Source: CAWBLP01 sp963789495
GTDB lineage: Bacteria > Pseudomonadota > Alphaproteobacteria > Acetobacterales > Acetobacteraceae
Length of the DNA: 64,000 bases
Assembly: GCA_963789495.1 (NCBI GenBank)
Contig: CAWBLP010000005.1
Coordinates: forward strand, 1 to 64,000
Reading direction: 5' to 3'
The notes under the pieces were generated by a model. The model saw only the letters and a list, made by a program, of their open reading frames with translations, was not told the origin of the DNA and did not search any database. Of the stretch, positions 27,067-36,731 are shown one piece after another. The position numbers were made by a program, and so were the translations under genes. Each line of letters opens with the position of its first letter. The first letter of the stretch is position 1.

Positions 27067-28530
27067 TCAGGCGGTCACCACCTCGACCTGCCGCACTTCA
27101 TGGGCCAGGGCGTTCGCCACGTCCGCGATGACCTGATCCCAGGCGCCAGGAGTGTCTTGCCGGAACAGACGCACCGTCGGGTACCACGGGCTGTCGCTGC
27201 GCTCCAGCAGCCAGCGCCAATCGGCCGCCTTCGGCAGCATGATCCAGGCCGGCTTACCCAGAGCGCCGGTCAGATGGCCGATCGCGGTATCGATGGTGAT
27301 GACCAGATCGAGGTTCTCGATCACCGCCGCGGTCTCACCGAAATCGCTGAGCTCGGCGGACAGGTCGGTCATGCAGGGGAAATGCGCCATCGCGGCGCGG
27401 TCGGAATCGGGAAAGGGTTTCTGTAATGAGACGAAGGCGACCTGCTCCGCCTGCGCCAGGGGAAGCAGCCGCGACAATGCCAGGGAACGGCGGCGATCGT
27501 TCGGGTGCGTCGGGCGGCCGGTCCAGGCGAGGCCGATGCGGCGCGTGCCATGCGGCAATTGGTCGCCCAACCGGCTGCGCCAGGCCGCGATGCGCGCCGG
27601 GTCGGCCTTCATGTAAGGCACCTTCGCCGGGATGGTCGCCAGCGTCGTGCCGAAGAACAGCGGCAGGCTGGACAGCCGGCAATGCGCGGCGTGGCCAGGC
27701 ACGTCGGTCCAGCGGTGGCAGAACTGCTTGACCCCTGGAATGTCCCGCAGCAGCGGTCCCATTTCGGCGCTGCAGCCCAGCACGACCTCCTCACAGCGCT
27801 CCGCCACCATCGGGATGTAGCGCGCGAACTGGATGGTGTCGCCGTAACCCTGATCGCCCACCAGCAGGATGCGCCCCTTGGGGATGTGCATGCCGTTCCA
27901 GGGCGCGGAGGTCATCGCCGGCATGGTGTTCTTGCCGGCCTCGGTCTCATTGCGCCATTCGTATTCCTGCCACCCAGGCGTGAAATCGCCGGTGGACAGC
28001 AGGTTCTGCGCCAGCGCCAGGTGGCCGTCCGCGTGCTTGTGGTTGAGGCCAAGCGCGCGCAGCAGGCACGCCATGGCGCGGTCCCGGTCGTCCACATCCA
28101 CGAAGATCAGCGACAGGTTCACCAGGTGGTCGGCATTGTTCGGATCGAGGCGGACGGATTCCTGCCCCGCGGTCAGGGCCTGCTCCATTCGGTAGGTGGC
28201 GCGGCACAGCGAGGCCAGATGCGCGTTCCAGGTGCCATTGCCCGGCCGCAGCTTGATGGCGCGATCCAGCAGGGTGATGCCGCGCTCCGGGTCGTTGGTC
28301 ATGCCGGCGACGATGCCGAGCAACGCGAGCGCGGGCGGATGTTCCGGAACGGCAAGAAGAACGTCGTTGCAGATGCCGCTCGCCTCACCGAACCGCTTCG
28401 CCTGGGCGGCCGCCTGGGCCCGCAGCAGGGCCTGGTCGGGCGTCTCCCCGGTCTGACCGGATGGTGCGGCGCCGGAGGCCCCGCCCGGAGTTGCTGCCTG
28501 TGCTGCCTGGACCGTATTGGTACCGCTCAT
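27067..28530 (-). CDS. TPR protein with glycosyltransferase-9-like domain
   Basis: A 487-residue cytoplasmic protein. Residues 30-200 form tetratricopeptide repeats (for example AIKLRPGNGTWNAHLASLCR and SVRLDPNNADHLVNLSLIF). The C-terminal 270 residues resemble the heptosyltransferase/GT9 fold, with ILLVGDQGYGDTIQFARYIP, IGLAWTGRPTHPNDRRRS and the nucleotide-sugar-side IDTAIGHLTGALGKPAWIML. This architecture is common in alphaproteobacteria and is proposed to glycosylate proteins or glycans, with no defined substrate. ATG 28530 is preferred over the open frame 12 codons upstream. Confidence 0.85.
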   Translation of the reverse strand: MSGTNTVQAAQAATPGGASGAAPSGQTGETPDQALLRAQAAAQAKRFGEASGICNDVLLAVPEHPPALALLGIVAGMTNDPERGITLLDRAIKLRPGNGTWNAHLASLCRATYRMEQALTAGQESVRLDPNNADHLVNLSLIFVDVDDRDRAMACLLRALGLNHKHADGHLALAQNLLSTGDFTPGWQEYEWRNETEAGKNTMPAMTSAPWNGMHIPKGRILLVGDQGYGDTIQFARYIPMVAERCEEVVLGCSAEMGPLLRDIPGVKQFCHRWTDVPGHAAHCRLSSLPLFFGTTLATIPAKVPYMKADPARIAAWRSRLGDQLPHGTRRIGLAWTGRPTHPNDRRRSLALSRLLPLAQAEQVAFVSLQKPFPDSDRAAMAHFPCMTDLSAELSDFGETAAVIENLDLVITIDTAIGHLTGALGKPAWIMLPKAADWRWLLERSDSPWYPTVRLFRQDTPGAWDQVIADVANALAHEVRQVEVVTA

Positions 28531-28641
28531 GCGGCGGAAACTGCCCTGCCGAGGTCGTTGCGGCAAGGTTTTTGTCGGGCCTGAGGAAACGCTTCGCCCG
28601 CTTGCGGCTTATTCCGGTTGCGTGGCGGAAGGCCGGTGCGC

Positions 28642-29586
28642 TCAGCCCGCGGTAATCCGGTCGATATCCGCAAGGTCCTCGGCAGTCAGGGTCCAGCCGC
28701 CGGCCTTCACGTTCTGCTCCAGCTGCTCCGGCCTGGTGGCGCCGGCGATCACGCTGGAGACCGGCCGTTGCGCCAGCAGCCAGCTGAAAGCCAGCTCCAG
28801 CAGGCTGTGCCCGCGTGACGCGGCAAAGTCGCCGAGCTTCTCGGCAGTGGCCCAGTTGCGCTCGGTCAGGTAGCGATCGGCGAGATGTTGCGTGTTGGCC
28901 AGGCGGGTGCCGGTCGGCAAGGTCGTATTGCGGCGGTACTTGCCCGTGAGCAGGCCACTCGCCAACGGAAAGAATGGCAGCAGGCCCATGCCATATTTGA
29001 TCGTGGCCGCTTTCAACTGCGGCTCCACGACATGGCGCACCAGCAGGGAGTATTCGTCCTGGCAGGACACGAACGCATTCAGCCCGGCGCCGCGCGCGGT
29101 CCACTGCGCCTCCACCACCTGCCAGGCCGGAAAGTTGGAGCAGCCGATGTAGCGGACCTTGCCCTGGCGTACCAGGTCGTCCAGCGCACGCAGTGTTTCC
29201 TCGATCGGCGTGCGCGGATCGGTCTGATGTATCTGGTAGAGGTCGATCCAGTCGGTGCGCAGGCGGCGCAGACTGTCTTCCACCGCGCTCATGATATAGC
29301 GGCGCGAGCCGCCGATCTTCACATCGACATCGTCCATCGGCATGCCGAACTTGGTGGCCAGCACAATGCGCTTGCGATCGTCGCCGAGGATCTCGCCCAT
29401 CAGTGTTTCGGATCCGCCGCGCTCGCCATAGGTATCCGCGGTATCGAACAGCGTAATGCCCAGATCGAGCGCCTTGTGGATCACCTTGCTTGTGGCGTCT
29501 CGGTCGATCCGGCCGCCGAAATTGTTGCAGCCGAGGCCGATCGCGGAGACACGCAGTCCTGACTGACCGAGATTGCGGATTTCCAT
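28642..29586 (-). CDS. aldo/keto reductase
   Basis: NADPH-dependent carbonyl reductase of 314 residues with a TIM-barrel fold. The catalytic tetrad is visible: Asp and Tyr in TLFDTADTYGERGGSE, Lys in VLATKFGMP and His in DLYQIHQTD. It resembles the YghZ/AKR-11-14 group. ATG 29586 is used because MEIRNLGQSGLRVSAIGLG matches the usual family N-terminus. Substrate not predictable. Confidence 0.93.
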   Translation of the reverse strand: MEIRNLGQSGLRVSAIGLGCNNFGGRIDRDATSKVIHKALDLGITLFDTADTYGERGGSETLMGEILGDDRKRIVLATKFGMPMDDVDVKIGGSRRYIMSAVEDSLRRLRTDWIDLYQIHQTDPRTPIEETLRALDDLVRQGKVRYIGCSNFPAWQVVEAQWTARGAGLNAFVSCQDEYSLLVRHVVEPQLKAATIKYGMGLLPFFPLASGLLTGKYRRNTTLPTGTRLANTQHLADRYLTERNWATAEKLGDFAASRGHSLLELAFSWLLAQRPVSSVIAGATRPEQLEQNVKAGGWTLTAEDLADIDRITAG

Positions 29587-29720
29587 GTTGTCCCCCGATG
29601 CTGGCACGCGACACGATCGTGCTGCAGTGTCGCGCGCCGCCTGTCAGGCGTCAAAGCGTGCGGATCGACCCGATGGAGGCGTTGGCGACGGTCGGCGTGG
29701 TGAACGACGCAGGCAGCCAG

Positions 29721-30527
29721 CTACTTCCAGTCGAGCCAGTCACAGACGGCCTGACCCATGACCCGCTCCAGATCACGGCCTTTCAGCCAGGGCAGTTCCT
29801 CGGTGAACATCGTGACGCATTGTCGATAGCTGCATGGCATCCGCGTGATATCGGTGCCCCAGAAGAAGCGGTTCGGACCATATGCGTCGAAGATGCGGTG
29901 CAGCCCGTCATGGATGTCGCGGAATGGATAGGGCGCGCCTGAATAGCCTGGCGCACCGGTGGCCTTGATCGCGACGTTGGGCAGCTTCGCCAGCGACAGC
30001 AGCGTTTCGAGATCGGCGAAGGCTGCGTCGCCTTTCGCGGAGCGCACCAGGCCGAGATGGTCGATGATCAGCTTCAGATTCGGGTGACGTTCGGCGATCT
30101 GGCGGAACAGCGGCAGGAAGCGCCAGGCCATCGTCGCCACCGGCGTGCCGGCCCGTTCGGCGGCCGGCCACAGCCAATCCATGGTGCCATCCTCATGCCA
30201 GGTCTCCTGACCGGCCCGCGTCAGTGACCAGCGCAGGCCAAGCATGCCCGGCCGTTGCTTCCAACTGTCGATCAGCCCGCGGCTTTCCGGCTTGTCGAGA
30301 GGAAACCAGCCCAGGATGCAGAACCGCTCGGGGTATTTCTGCACGGCTTCCACCGCCATTTCGTTCGAGCCGGGATCCCAGCTGGGCGGATGCAGCACCG
30401 CACCGTTCACGCCGGCGGCATCCATCTCGGCAATGAGATCCTCCGCGGAATAGCGCGATACCTGGCGGTGATGGGCGCTCGGTGTGCCGCTGCCCCAGAT
30501 ATGCACCTGCGCATCGATGATCTTCAT
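29721..30527 (-). CDS. amidohydrolase family protein (amidohydro_2)
   Basis: A 268-residue TIM-barrel hydrolase of the ACMSD/2-pyrone-4,6-dicarboxylate hydrolase-like group. The N-terminal metal-site region is IIDAQVHIWG; further conserved stretches are LKLIIDHLGLV (His ligand) and RFFWGTDITRMPCSY (catalytic Asp). ATG 30527 follows GGGAGAG. It is divergent to surE, with 116 bases between starts that must hold both promoters. Substrate unknown, probably a lactone or decarboxylation substrate. Confidence 0.88.
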   Translation of the reverse strand: MKIIDAQVHIWGSGTPSAHHRQVSRYSAEDLIAEMDAAGVNGAVLHPPSWDPGSNEMAVEAVQKYPERFCILGWFPLDKPESRGLIDSWKQRPGMLGLRWSLTRAGQETWHEDGTMDWLWPAAERAGTPVATMAWRFLPLFRQIAERHPNLKLIIDHLGLVRSAKGDAAFADLETLLSLAKLPNVAIKATGAPGYSGAPYPFRDIHDGLHRIFDAYGPNRFFWGTDITRMPCSYRQCVTMFTEELPWLKGRDLERVMGQAVCDWLDWK

Positions 30528-30643
30528 GGCCGCTCTCCCGTTCGGTCGGCATGCTGTGCCAGCACTCGGAGACACGCAACCATCTCTGGACGACGGACCC
30601 GCGAGGCGCCAAACAGGGATGGAACGGAACTGGAGCCGCCGGC

Positions 30644-31417
30644 GTGCTGGATCGAATCCTGCTGACCAACGACGATGGTATCGATGCACCGGGCCTGGTG
30701 GTGCTGGAACAGATCGCAGCCGAACTGGCCCACGAGGTCTGGGTGGTGGCGCCGGAACACGACCAGAGCGGCGTGTCGCACGCCATCTCGCTGCACCACG
30801 CGTTGCGGATGACCAAACGCGGCGAACGCCGCTTCGGTATCTCGGGCACGCCGGGCGACTGTGCCGTCATGGGGATTTGCCACCTGATGGTGGAGTCGCC
30901 GCCGCAGCTCGTGCTGTCCGGGGTGAACCGTGGCCTCAACCTGGGGATGGAGACCGTGTTCTCCGGCACCGTCGGCGGCGCCATGACCGGCATGCTGCTG
31001 GGCGTGCCATCGATCGCGCTGAGCCAGGCCTATAGCGACCGCAACAACGTGTCCTGGGACGCATCGCGCAGCCTGGGCGCGGATGTGGTGCGACGGTTGC
31101 TGGAGATGGGCTGGGGCAAGGACGCCTGTATCAACGTGAACTTCCCGCCGTTGCCAGCCAATGAAGCCGGCCCGATGACCCTGGCGCGGCAGGGTGTCGG
31201 CATGGTGGCCGGCATGCAGGTCGATACGCGGGTCGATCCGCGGGGCATGACCTATCACTGGCTGAACTTTCGCCGCGGCGATCGGGAGCAAGGGCCGGAG
31301 AGCGATTACGACGCGTTGCGGGCGGGCAAGATCGTGGTGACGCCACTGCGCTACGACCGCACCGATGAAGATGCCTATCAGATGCTGGCCGAGAAGCTGC
31401 CCCGGTTTACCAAGTAG
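30644..31417 (+). CDS. surE: 5'/3'-nucleotidase SurE
   Basis: Metal-dependent phosphatase of 257 residues acting on nucleoside monophosphates, a stationary-phase survival protein. The metal-site motif LLTNDDGIDAPGL is at the N-terminus, followed by VVAPEHDQSGVSHAISL, FGISGTPGDCAVMG and LVLSGVNRGLNLG. GTG 30644 is chosen because the family begins at M/V-x-R-I-L-L-T-N-D-D; a GGAG lies nine bases before it. Usually surE lies near pcm/nlpD, but here it stands alone between an amidohydrolase and the end of a glycosyltransferase gene. Confidence 0.94.
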   Translation: MLDRILLTNDDGIDAPGLVVLEQIAAELAHEVWVVAPEHDQSGVSHAISLHHALRMTKRGERRFGISGTPGDCAVMGICHLMVESPPQLVLSGVNRGLNLGMETVFSGTVGGAMTGMLLGVPSIALSQAYSDRNNVSWDASRSLGADVVRRLLEMGWGKDACINVNFPPLPANEAGPMTLARQGVGMVAGMQVDTRVDPRGMTYHWLNFRRGDREQGPESDYDALRAGKIVVTPLRYDRTDEDAYQMLAEKLPRFTK

Positions 31418-31532
31418 CGTTCCGCCGACTCGACGTCTCGCGTGCGACGACGGGTCGTCACGCGGCCGTTGTCGTTCTTCGCGGTCAGTGCAGGCGCGGC
31501 AACAACGTCGTGTGGCGCGCCGATCGCCGCCG

Positions 31533-32228
31533 TCAGATCGCGCTGCGCTGCGCGGCGACTCTGAGAAACGTCGAAACGATCTTGCCACCCGCGCGCAACG
31601 TCCCGCCGAGCGAACCCGCCACTTTCGATTTGCCGCCCGCTCGACAGCGATACGGCATCGGAACTTCGACAATGCGCAGCCGCGCGCGTGCCGCCTTCAT
31701 CTGCATCTCGATATTCCAGCCATAGGTCATCTCGCACAGATCGAGACGCTGCAAGGTGTCGCGGCGGATCGCGCGGAACGCACACATGTCGCTGTAGCGC
31801 ACACCGTACAGAGCGCCCATGCCGAACCCGGCCACGCGCCCGGCCAGCACCTGGTGCCACAGCATCGATCCGGGATCCCGCCTGCCGCGCGTGCGCGACG
31901 CCAGCACGAGATCATGCGTCCCCGCCAGTACCGGTCCGACGATCCGACCCAGCAGGTCGCCGCGATCCGAGCCATCGCCGTCCAGGAACACGATGACCGA
32001 ACTGGCCGGGTCGGAAGCGGCGGCGCCGCGCGCGCAGGCGCGTCCGTAGCCCCGACCGGCTTCCACCACGCGTGCGCCCGCCGCCAGCGCGATTGCCTGC
32101 GTGCCGTCGCTGCTGCCGCCATCCGAAACGATCACCTCGCGCACCAGGTCGCGCGGGATTTCCTGGATGACGGCAGCGATCGCCGCAGCTTCGTTGAAGG
32201 TGGGGATGACGACGCTTACAGGCTCCAT
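31533..32228 (-). CDS. glycosyltransferase family 2
   Basis: A 231-residue GT-A fold transferase resembling polyprenyl-phosphate mannosyl/glucosyl transferases. The N-terminus reads VSVVIPTFNEAAAIAAVIQE; the nucleotide-binding DxD is in VIVFLDGDGSDRGD. There is no C-terminal membrane anchor. Its ATG (32228) lies 13 bases inside the end of the radical SAM gene. It is the last gene of the seven-gene operon that starts at 37450, which suggests it makes or uses a sugar in the pathway run by the upstream genes. Confidence 0.88.
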   Translation of the reverse strand: MEPVSVVIPTFNEAAAIAAVIQEIPRDLVREVIVSDGGSSDGTQAIALAAGARVVEAGRGYGRACARGAAASDPASSVIVFLDGDGSDRGDLLGRIVGPVLAGTHDLVLASRTRGRRDPGSMLWHQVLAGRVAGFGMGALYGVRYSDMCAFRAIRRDTLQRLDLCEMTYGWNIEMQMKAARARLRIVEVPMPYRCRAGGKSKVAGSLGGTLRAGGKIVSTFLRVAAQRSAI

Positions 32229-33268
32229 CGCAATCCGCAATTCTGGCAGGGCTGTGGCGGAACATCGCCGAGCAGGTCGGTGCGGAAGCTGCGATAGGCC
32301 GGGCTGTTCCAGATCTCGCGCAGGGTCTGCTGGGTCGCGTCGCCCAGCGTGTAATTCTCGTAGCCACGCGCGGAGAACGGCGCGATGCAGCACGGCAGCG
32401 CGCGGCCATGCGCGGTGAAATACATCAGCGACCACGGCCGCCGGCAGGTCGCCCAGGGCTTGTCGTCGGCGCTGCGCTTCAGGCTCAGGCCGGGCTCGGT
32501 GGCGCCGGATGCGTCCAGCGTCACGCCCAGCTCCGCGCCGATGGATTGCGCGGCCTCGATCGCCGCCTGCTCCTCGGCGCGGGTCTGTTCGAACAGGGAA
32601 AACTCGGCGCGCGCCTTGCCGAAACCGGATGCGTCGAACACCAGGCGTTGCAGATGCACCTCTCGCACGCCCATCGTAGCGGCGAGGCGGACAAACTCCG
32701 GTAACTGTTCCACGGTCTCCTTCAATCCCGTCAGCCACAGCGATACGCGCGGCGCTGTCACACCCATCTGTTGCTGATAGGCGGTGAACTTGCCGACGTC
32801 GCGAACGATACGATTGAAGAAATCCTTGCCGCGAATGGCGGCGTAGCTTTTGCGGTCGGCGGCATCCAGCGACACCCGCAGTTCATCGAGGCCGGTATCG
32901 ATCAGCTCCTGGAACTTCCTCGGCTGCAACAGCGTGCCGTTGGTGTTGAACAGCACATAGGTGCCGCGATCCTTGAGGTAACGGATCATGCGCGGCAGCG
33001 CCTTCACCAGCATCGGCTCGCCCACGCCATGCAGCACCACACGCGCGACATTCGGCACCTGGTCGACGATGCGGGTGAACAGGCCCCAGTCCATATCCGC
33101 GGGCGGTTCCAGGTCCTCGAAGGTGCGCGGACAGGTCTCGCATAACAGGTTGCAGCGGTTGGTCACCTCCAGATAGAGGCAGACCGGCGGCTGTTCGGCC
33201 ACGTCGTGCCGCTCTGCCGCCACGGCTTCGAAGTAACGGCGCGGATCGGGCAAGGTCGTTGTCGACAT
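32216..33268 (-). CDS. radical SAM/SPASM domain protein
   Basis: A 350-residue radical S-adenosylmethionine enzyme. The [4Fe-4S] motif C-x3-C-x2-C is in TNRCNLLCETCPRTF at about residue 40. The barrel has VVLHGVGEPMLVKALP and a DELRVSLDAAD strand; a C-terminal SPASM-type cysteine region (ALPCCIAPF, then PCQNCGL) would hold further clusters. The reaction is unknown; SPASM enzymes modify peptides or sugars. The start codon at 33268 overlaps the stop of the membrane mannosyltransferase-like gene by one base (TGATG), so translation is coupled. Confidence 0.9.
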   Translation of the reverse strand: MSTTTLPDPRRYFEAVAAERHDVAEQPPVCLYLEVTNRCNLLCETCPRTFEDLEPPADMDWGLFTRIVDQVPNVARVVLHGVGEPMLVKALPRMIRYLKDRGTYVLFNTNGTLLQPRKFQELIDTGLDELRVSLDAADRKSYAAIRGKDFFNRIVRDVGKFTAYQQQMGVTAPRVSLWLTGLKETVEQLPEFVRLAATMGVREVHLQRLVFDASGFGKARAEFSLFEQTRAEEQAAIEAAQSIGAELGVTLDASGATEPGLSLKRSADDKPWATCRRPWSLMYFTAHGRALPCCIAPFSARGYENYTLGDATQQTLREIWNSPAYRSFRTDLLGDVPPQPCQNCGLRWSL

Positions 33269-34590
33269 CAGATGGGTCCCTTGATGGGTTCGACAGCAGG
33301 GTTTGGCCGCAACCGCCAGAAATCCCGCAGCGCCAGCAGGATCGCCGGGGCAAACACGACCGACGGCCAGACGAATCGGTCGCCATAGGTGTCGAGGTAG
33401 AGCAGCACCGGTGCGACGGAGAGCCACAGCACGGCAGGCGAGGGCGCCAGCACGCAGGGCACCGCCAGCCAGGCAAAATACCAGGGATAATGCGGGCTGA
33501 TCGCGAAGGTCAGCACCGCCATCAGCATGCCGGAGGCCGCGCAGATCGAGACGGTATCGTCCGGCCGGCGGATGAAGGCGATCCAGGCGGCGAGCGCGCC
33601 CAGCAGGATCAGCACGACGGCGAAATAGACGCGCGCGGCGGCAGGCGGCACCGCAATCACCCGCGAAAGTCCGGCCAGCAGCCAGATGCCGCTGCCGTCC
33701 TGCATGCCTTCCTCGGCGCCGTAACCACCCAGGAAGCCGAACACCAGCAGTCCGACGCTGCTGTAGAGCGTGTAGAGACCGATGATCACCGCGCCACATG
33801 CCGCCGCCATGCGCCAGCCGCCGCCCTTTCGCCAGAGTGCGGGGGCAATCACCAGCGGCAGGAACTTGGTGAGCACCGCGGCCCCCAGCGCGGCGCCCGC
33901 CCAGCCGTCGCGTCGCCGAACCCGCAGCAGCAGCGCGGCCGCAATCAGGCCGATCGCCATGGCGTCGACATGCCCGTTGCCGGCGAACGCCCAGACCGGC
34001 AGCGGATTCCAGGCGTAGATCAGCAGGCGGTCCTGCGGCAGGCGTGCCAGGGCCAGCAGGCGTGACAGGCAGAACACCGCCAGTAGTTCGAAGCCCAGCA
34101 TGACGGATTTCATTCCGGTCACGCTGGACCACAGCAGCCCGGTCGCGGCGAACACCAGCTGCGCTGCCGGCGGGTAAATGGTGCGCGCGTAGTCGGCGCG
34201 GTTGATGTCGGGATAGATCGCGGCGTCGCGCAGGGCCTGCAGCGCCGGATCGGCCGGGATGTAGCGATAGGGGTTCACCCCCTCCGCCTGCACGCGTCCA
34301 TCCCACACGTAGCGGAACACATCGGTGGACAGGAACGGCGGCGCCAGCAGCAGCGGGATGCGCATGGCCGCGGCCACCAGCAGCACGACCCAGATACCGC
34401 GGCCACGCAGCGGGCGATGCAGCACCCAGCCGACGGCAAGCAGATAGATCGCGGCGGATACGCCCAGCACCCCGACCAGCCAGGTCTTGGCCCGCATCCA
34501 GTCGCCCGTGACATCGCCGATGGCGTGCAGCGACAGGCCGGCCAAGGTCAGCGCCACAAGTCCCAGGCCCAGAGCCGACAGGCGGATCAT
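33268..34590 (-). CDS. polytopic GT-C mannosyltransferase-like protein
   Basis: A 440-residue inner-membrane protein with about ten hydrophobic helices, resembling GT87/DUF2029 polyprenol-phosphate-mannose-dependent transferases. The first large loop has PPFLSTDVFRYVWDGRV with the catalytic-type acidic residue, followed by PADPALQALRDAAIYPDIN and ARTIYPPAAQLVFA. The start at 34590 overlaps the stop of the TIGR04282-like gene by four bases. It probably transfers a lipid-linked sugar on the periplasmic side. Confidence 0.85.
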   Translation of the reverse strand: MIRLSALGLGLVALTLAGLSLHAIGDVTGDWMRAKTWLVGVLGVSAAIYLLAVGWVLHRPLRGRGIWVVLLVAAAMRIPLLLAPPFLSTDVFRYVWDGRVQAEGVNPYRYIPADPALQALRDAAIYPDINRADYARTIYPPAAQLVFAATGLLWSSVTGMKSVMLGFELLAVFCLSRLLALARLPQDRLLIYAWNPLPVWAFAGNGHVDAMAIGLIAAALLLRVRRRDGWAGAALGAAVLTKFLPLVIAPALWRKGGGWRMAAACGAVIIGLYTLYSSVGLLVFGFLGGYGAEEGMQDGSGIWLLAGLSRVIAVPPAAARVYFAVVLILLGALAAWIAFIRRPDDTVSICAASGMLMAVLTFAISPHYPWYFAWLAVPCVLAPSPAVLWLSVAPVLLYLDTYGDRFVWPSVVFAPAILLALRDFWRLRPNPAVEPIKGPI

Positions 34591-35315
34591 TCAGCTGCCA
34601 GGTCGAGGCTGGGCCGCAGCCGCATGCCGGCGAGCGCCCGTGCGGTGAATGGCGCCGGATAGGCCGGCCACGTGCCATCCTCCGGCGACGCGAGGTCGGC
34701 CTCGCGCAGCAGACGCAGCAACGCGGGATGGTCGTCGACGTCGTACCAGGGCGGCAGCTCGACCACCGGCAGGTCAAGCTGGGCGGCGCGCCGCCGGGTG
34801 ACTTCGGCGACGGTATCGGTGCTCCAGGCGATGTCGGCGAACAGATGCGCATGCGCCGCCTTCACGCCCAGCAGGTAGTAGCCTCCGTCATCGGCCGGCC
34901 CCAGCACGACCCGGTCGCCATCCTCGGCCAGCGCCTCTGCGGCGCGGACGAGAAGGTTCGTGGGCAGGGTCGGGCTGTCTGAGTTCAGCACCACCGCCGA
35001 TGGATGGCCGCGCGCCAGCATGGCGAGAATGGCGTGCAGCAGGCAGCGGCCAAACCCCTGCACGTTGGACGGCATCAGCGGCGAGCCGTCGGCCAGCAGC
35101 AGGTCCGTGCCCGCCGCCAGATGGCCGTCGAACAGCGCCTCGCCGCCGGCTGGTGCGTAGGCGATATAGCCGGCGATCGGCACCTGGCGCGCCGCCAACG
35201 CAATGTTCTCGGTAATGTCGCGCAGGAAGGCGGCACTGAGTTGGGCGGCCTGCTGCGGGGCGAGCGGGGGACAGAGACGGGTCTTCGACCGGCCGGGCTG
35301 CGGCGCCTTCGCCAT
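34587..35315 (-). CDS. TIGR04282-like/DUF2064 glycosyltransferase
   Basis: Nucleotidyl/glycosyltransferase-like protein with the family signature MAKAPQPGRSKTRLCPPL, PTLPTNLL and GPADDGGYYLLGV. TIGR04282 members were named from arsenosugar-type gene clusters, but most have no proven role. The start is awkward: ATG 35315 falls at the signature itself, while the expected first strand (CAIGV) is encoded just upstream in the same frame without an ATG/GTG/TTG. The stop of the molybdoenzyme gene overlaps an ATGATG at about 35355 in a different frame, so a one-base error here is possible. Confidence 0.78.
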   Translation of the reverse strand: MAKAPQPGRSKTRLCPPLAPQQAAQLSAAFLRDITENIALAARQVPIAGYIAYAPAGGEALFDGHLAAGTDLLLADGSPLMPSNVQGFGRCLLHAILAMLARGHPSAVVLNSDSPTLPTNLLVRAAEALAEDGDRVVLGPADDGGYYLLGVKAAHAHLFADIAWSTDTVAEVTRRRAAQLDLPVVELPPWYDVDDHPALLRLLREADLASPEDGTWPAYPAPFTARALAGMRLRPSLDLAAE

Positions 35316-35352
35316 GACTCCGATCGCGCAGCTCGGAACGACGCTGCATGCA

Positions 35353-36059
35353 TCATATCCCGCTGAACCAGTTATAGCCGCGATCGGTCCAGAATCCGCG
35401 CGGCTGCTGATTGGTGACGTAGATGGTCGTGACGAACTTAGGGTTCTTGAACCCGAGCTTAGTCGGAATGCGGATCTTGAACGGGTAACCATAGCGTGTC
35501 GGCAGGACTTCATCCGACAGTCCGAATGCCATCAATGTCTGTGGATGCAGCGCAGTCGGCATGTCGATGCCTTCGTAATAACCGTCGGCGCACTCGAACC
35601 CGACATAGCGGGCGGTGGTGTCGGCACCGACGCGGGTCAGGAATTCGCGCAGCGGCGTGCCGCTCCAGTCGCCGATCATGCTCCAGCCTTCGACGCAGAC
35701 ATGCCTGGTGACCTGGCTGACCTGCGGCAGAGCGTGAAGCTGCTCAACGGTCCAGGGGCGCTTGTCGGCGATGCGGCCGGCGAGGCCCAGGCGGTAGTCG
35801 GCCGCGTCCAGCTTCGGGGCTTTGTCGGGTCCGTACCAGGCGTTGTAGCGGAAGTCCTTCACGGCCTGTGCCTTGGGGAAGGTCGGGCGCCAGCCGGTCG
35901 GGACTGAACAGCGCGGCCTGCACCCGGTCGTTCCAGCGCGACACCGCGGCCAGTGCGCGTTGCACCGCGTCGTTGTCGCTGATGTCGCAGCCGGTCAGCA
36001 TGCGTGAGGGCGCCGAGGGACAGGCTGCGGCCGAACAGATGGCGTCGTTCCAGGTTCAT
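35353..36059 (-). pseudogene. sulfite-oxidase-type molybdopterin oxidoreductase, two frameshifts
   Basis: Periplasmic molybdopterin enzyme of about 234 residues. The N-terminus (MNLERRHLFGRSLSLGALT, then LTGCDISDND) has a lipoprotein or Tat-like appearance. The core has VTRHVCVEGWSMIGDWSGTP with the Mo-ligand Cys, ECADGYYEGIDM and YGYPFKIRIPTKLGFKN. Dropping one base near 36002 and one G in 35885-35887 restores one continuous protein (APTFPKAQAVKDFRYN at the second joint). The partner is the cytochrome b561 encoded just upstream. Substrate unknown. Sequencing error is the likely cause of the breaks. Confidence 0.82.
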
Positions 36060-36731
36060 CGCGCGGCCCTCCTTGGCTGCGTGCGGCCTGGCGGTGGCCT
36101 TGCCGAGTGTCATGGCGACAAAGGTCTTCGGCACCAGAATCACCAGCGCGACATGCACCACCACGAACAGCGCGATCGCGGACATGAACAGGAAATGCAC
36201 CAGGTGGGCGCCCTGGAATCCGCCGAACAGCACTTCCAGCGGATAGGTCTGCACCGGCTTCCAGATCGCAATGCCGGACAGCAGCATCATCGCGACCGCG
36301 CCCAGCGCACCCCAGTAGAACACGCGCTGCACCGCGTTGTACTCGCCCAGCCGATGGGTCAGCCGGAAGGTCGCGGCGGCGAGGAAGTCGCGCAGGAAGG
36401 CGCGGGGACCGACCGGCAGGAAGTCGCGGCGGAAATGGCCGGACAGCACGCCCCACAGCACGAAGCCGAGATAGCTCAGCAGCAGCAGCCACATCGCGGC
36501 GAAATGCCAGGCGATCGCACTGGCCACGCCGGGGTCGTTGTGCAGGGCGAGCGCGGCCTGCACGTCACCGCCGAGGGTGAATTGCTCCGGGAAGGTGAAG
36601 CCGAAGATCGGGCTGGCGTTGTAGATACGCCAGCCACTGCCGATCAGGATGAGGATCGCCAGCGCCATCAGCCAATGGGTGATGCGGGTGAACAGAGGGT
36701 GCCTCTGCACCTCGAGATGCGCTTCGCTCAT
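36056..36731 (-). pseudogene. cytochrome b561-type membrane subunit
   Basis: Four-helix di-heme cytochrome b of about 225 residues, the membrane electron-transfer partner of the adjacent molybdoenzyme. The heme-ligand His residues fit FTRITHWLMALAILIL, ASAIAWHFAAMWLLLL and GAHLVHFLFMSAIALFVVVH. As written, the frame has no stop before the next gene and runs to 35859. Removing one base in the GGGCC run at 36065-36069 would end it at TGA 36056-36058, overlapping the ATG of the molybdoenzyme gene. ATG 36731 overlaps the stop of the ModA-like gene. Confidence 0.82.

Noticed and set aside
32216..34852. One 878-residue protein joining a glycosyltransferase and a radical SAM domain
   Set aside because: The first 500 residues are a shifted reading of the membrane mannosyltransferase-like gene; the real radical SAM gene starts at 33268 with a TGATG overlap.
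31533..35315. A confirmed arsenosugar pathway
   Set aside because: Only one member resembles TIGR04282 and no arsenic resistance or ArsM methyltransferase gene is nearby, so the name alone does not support it.
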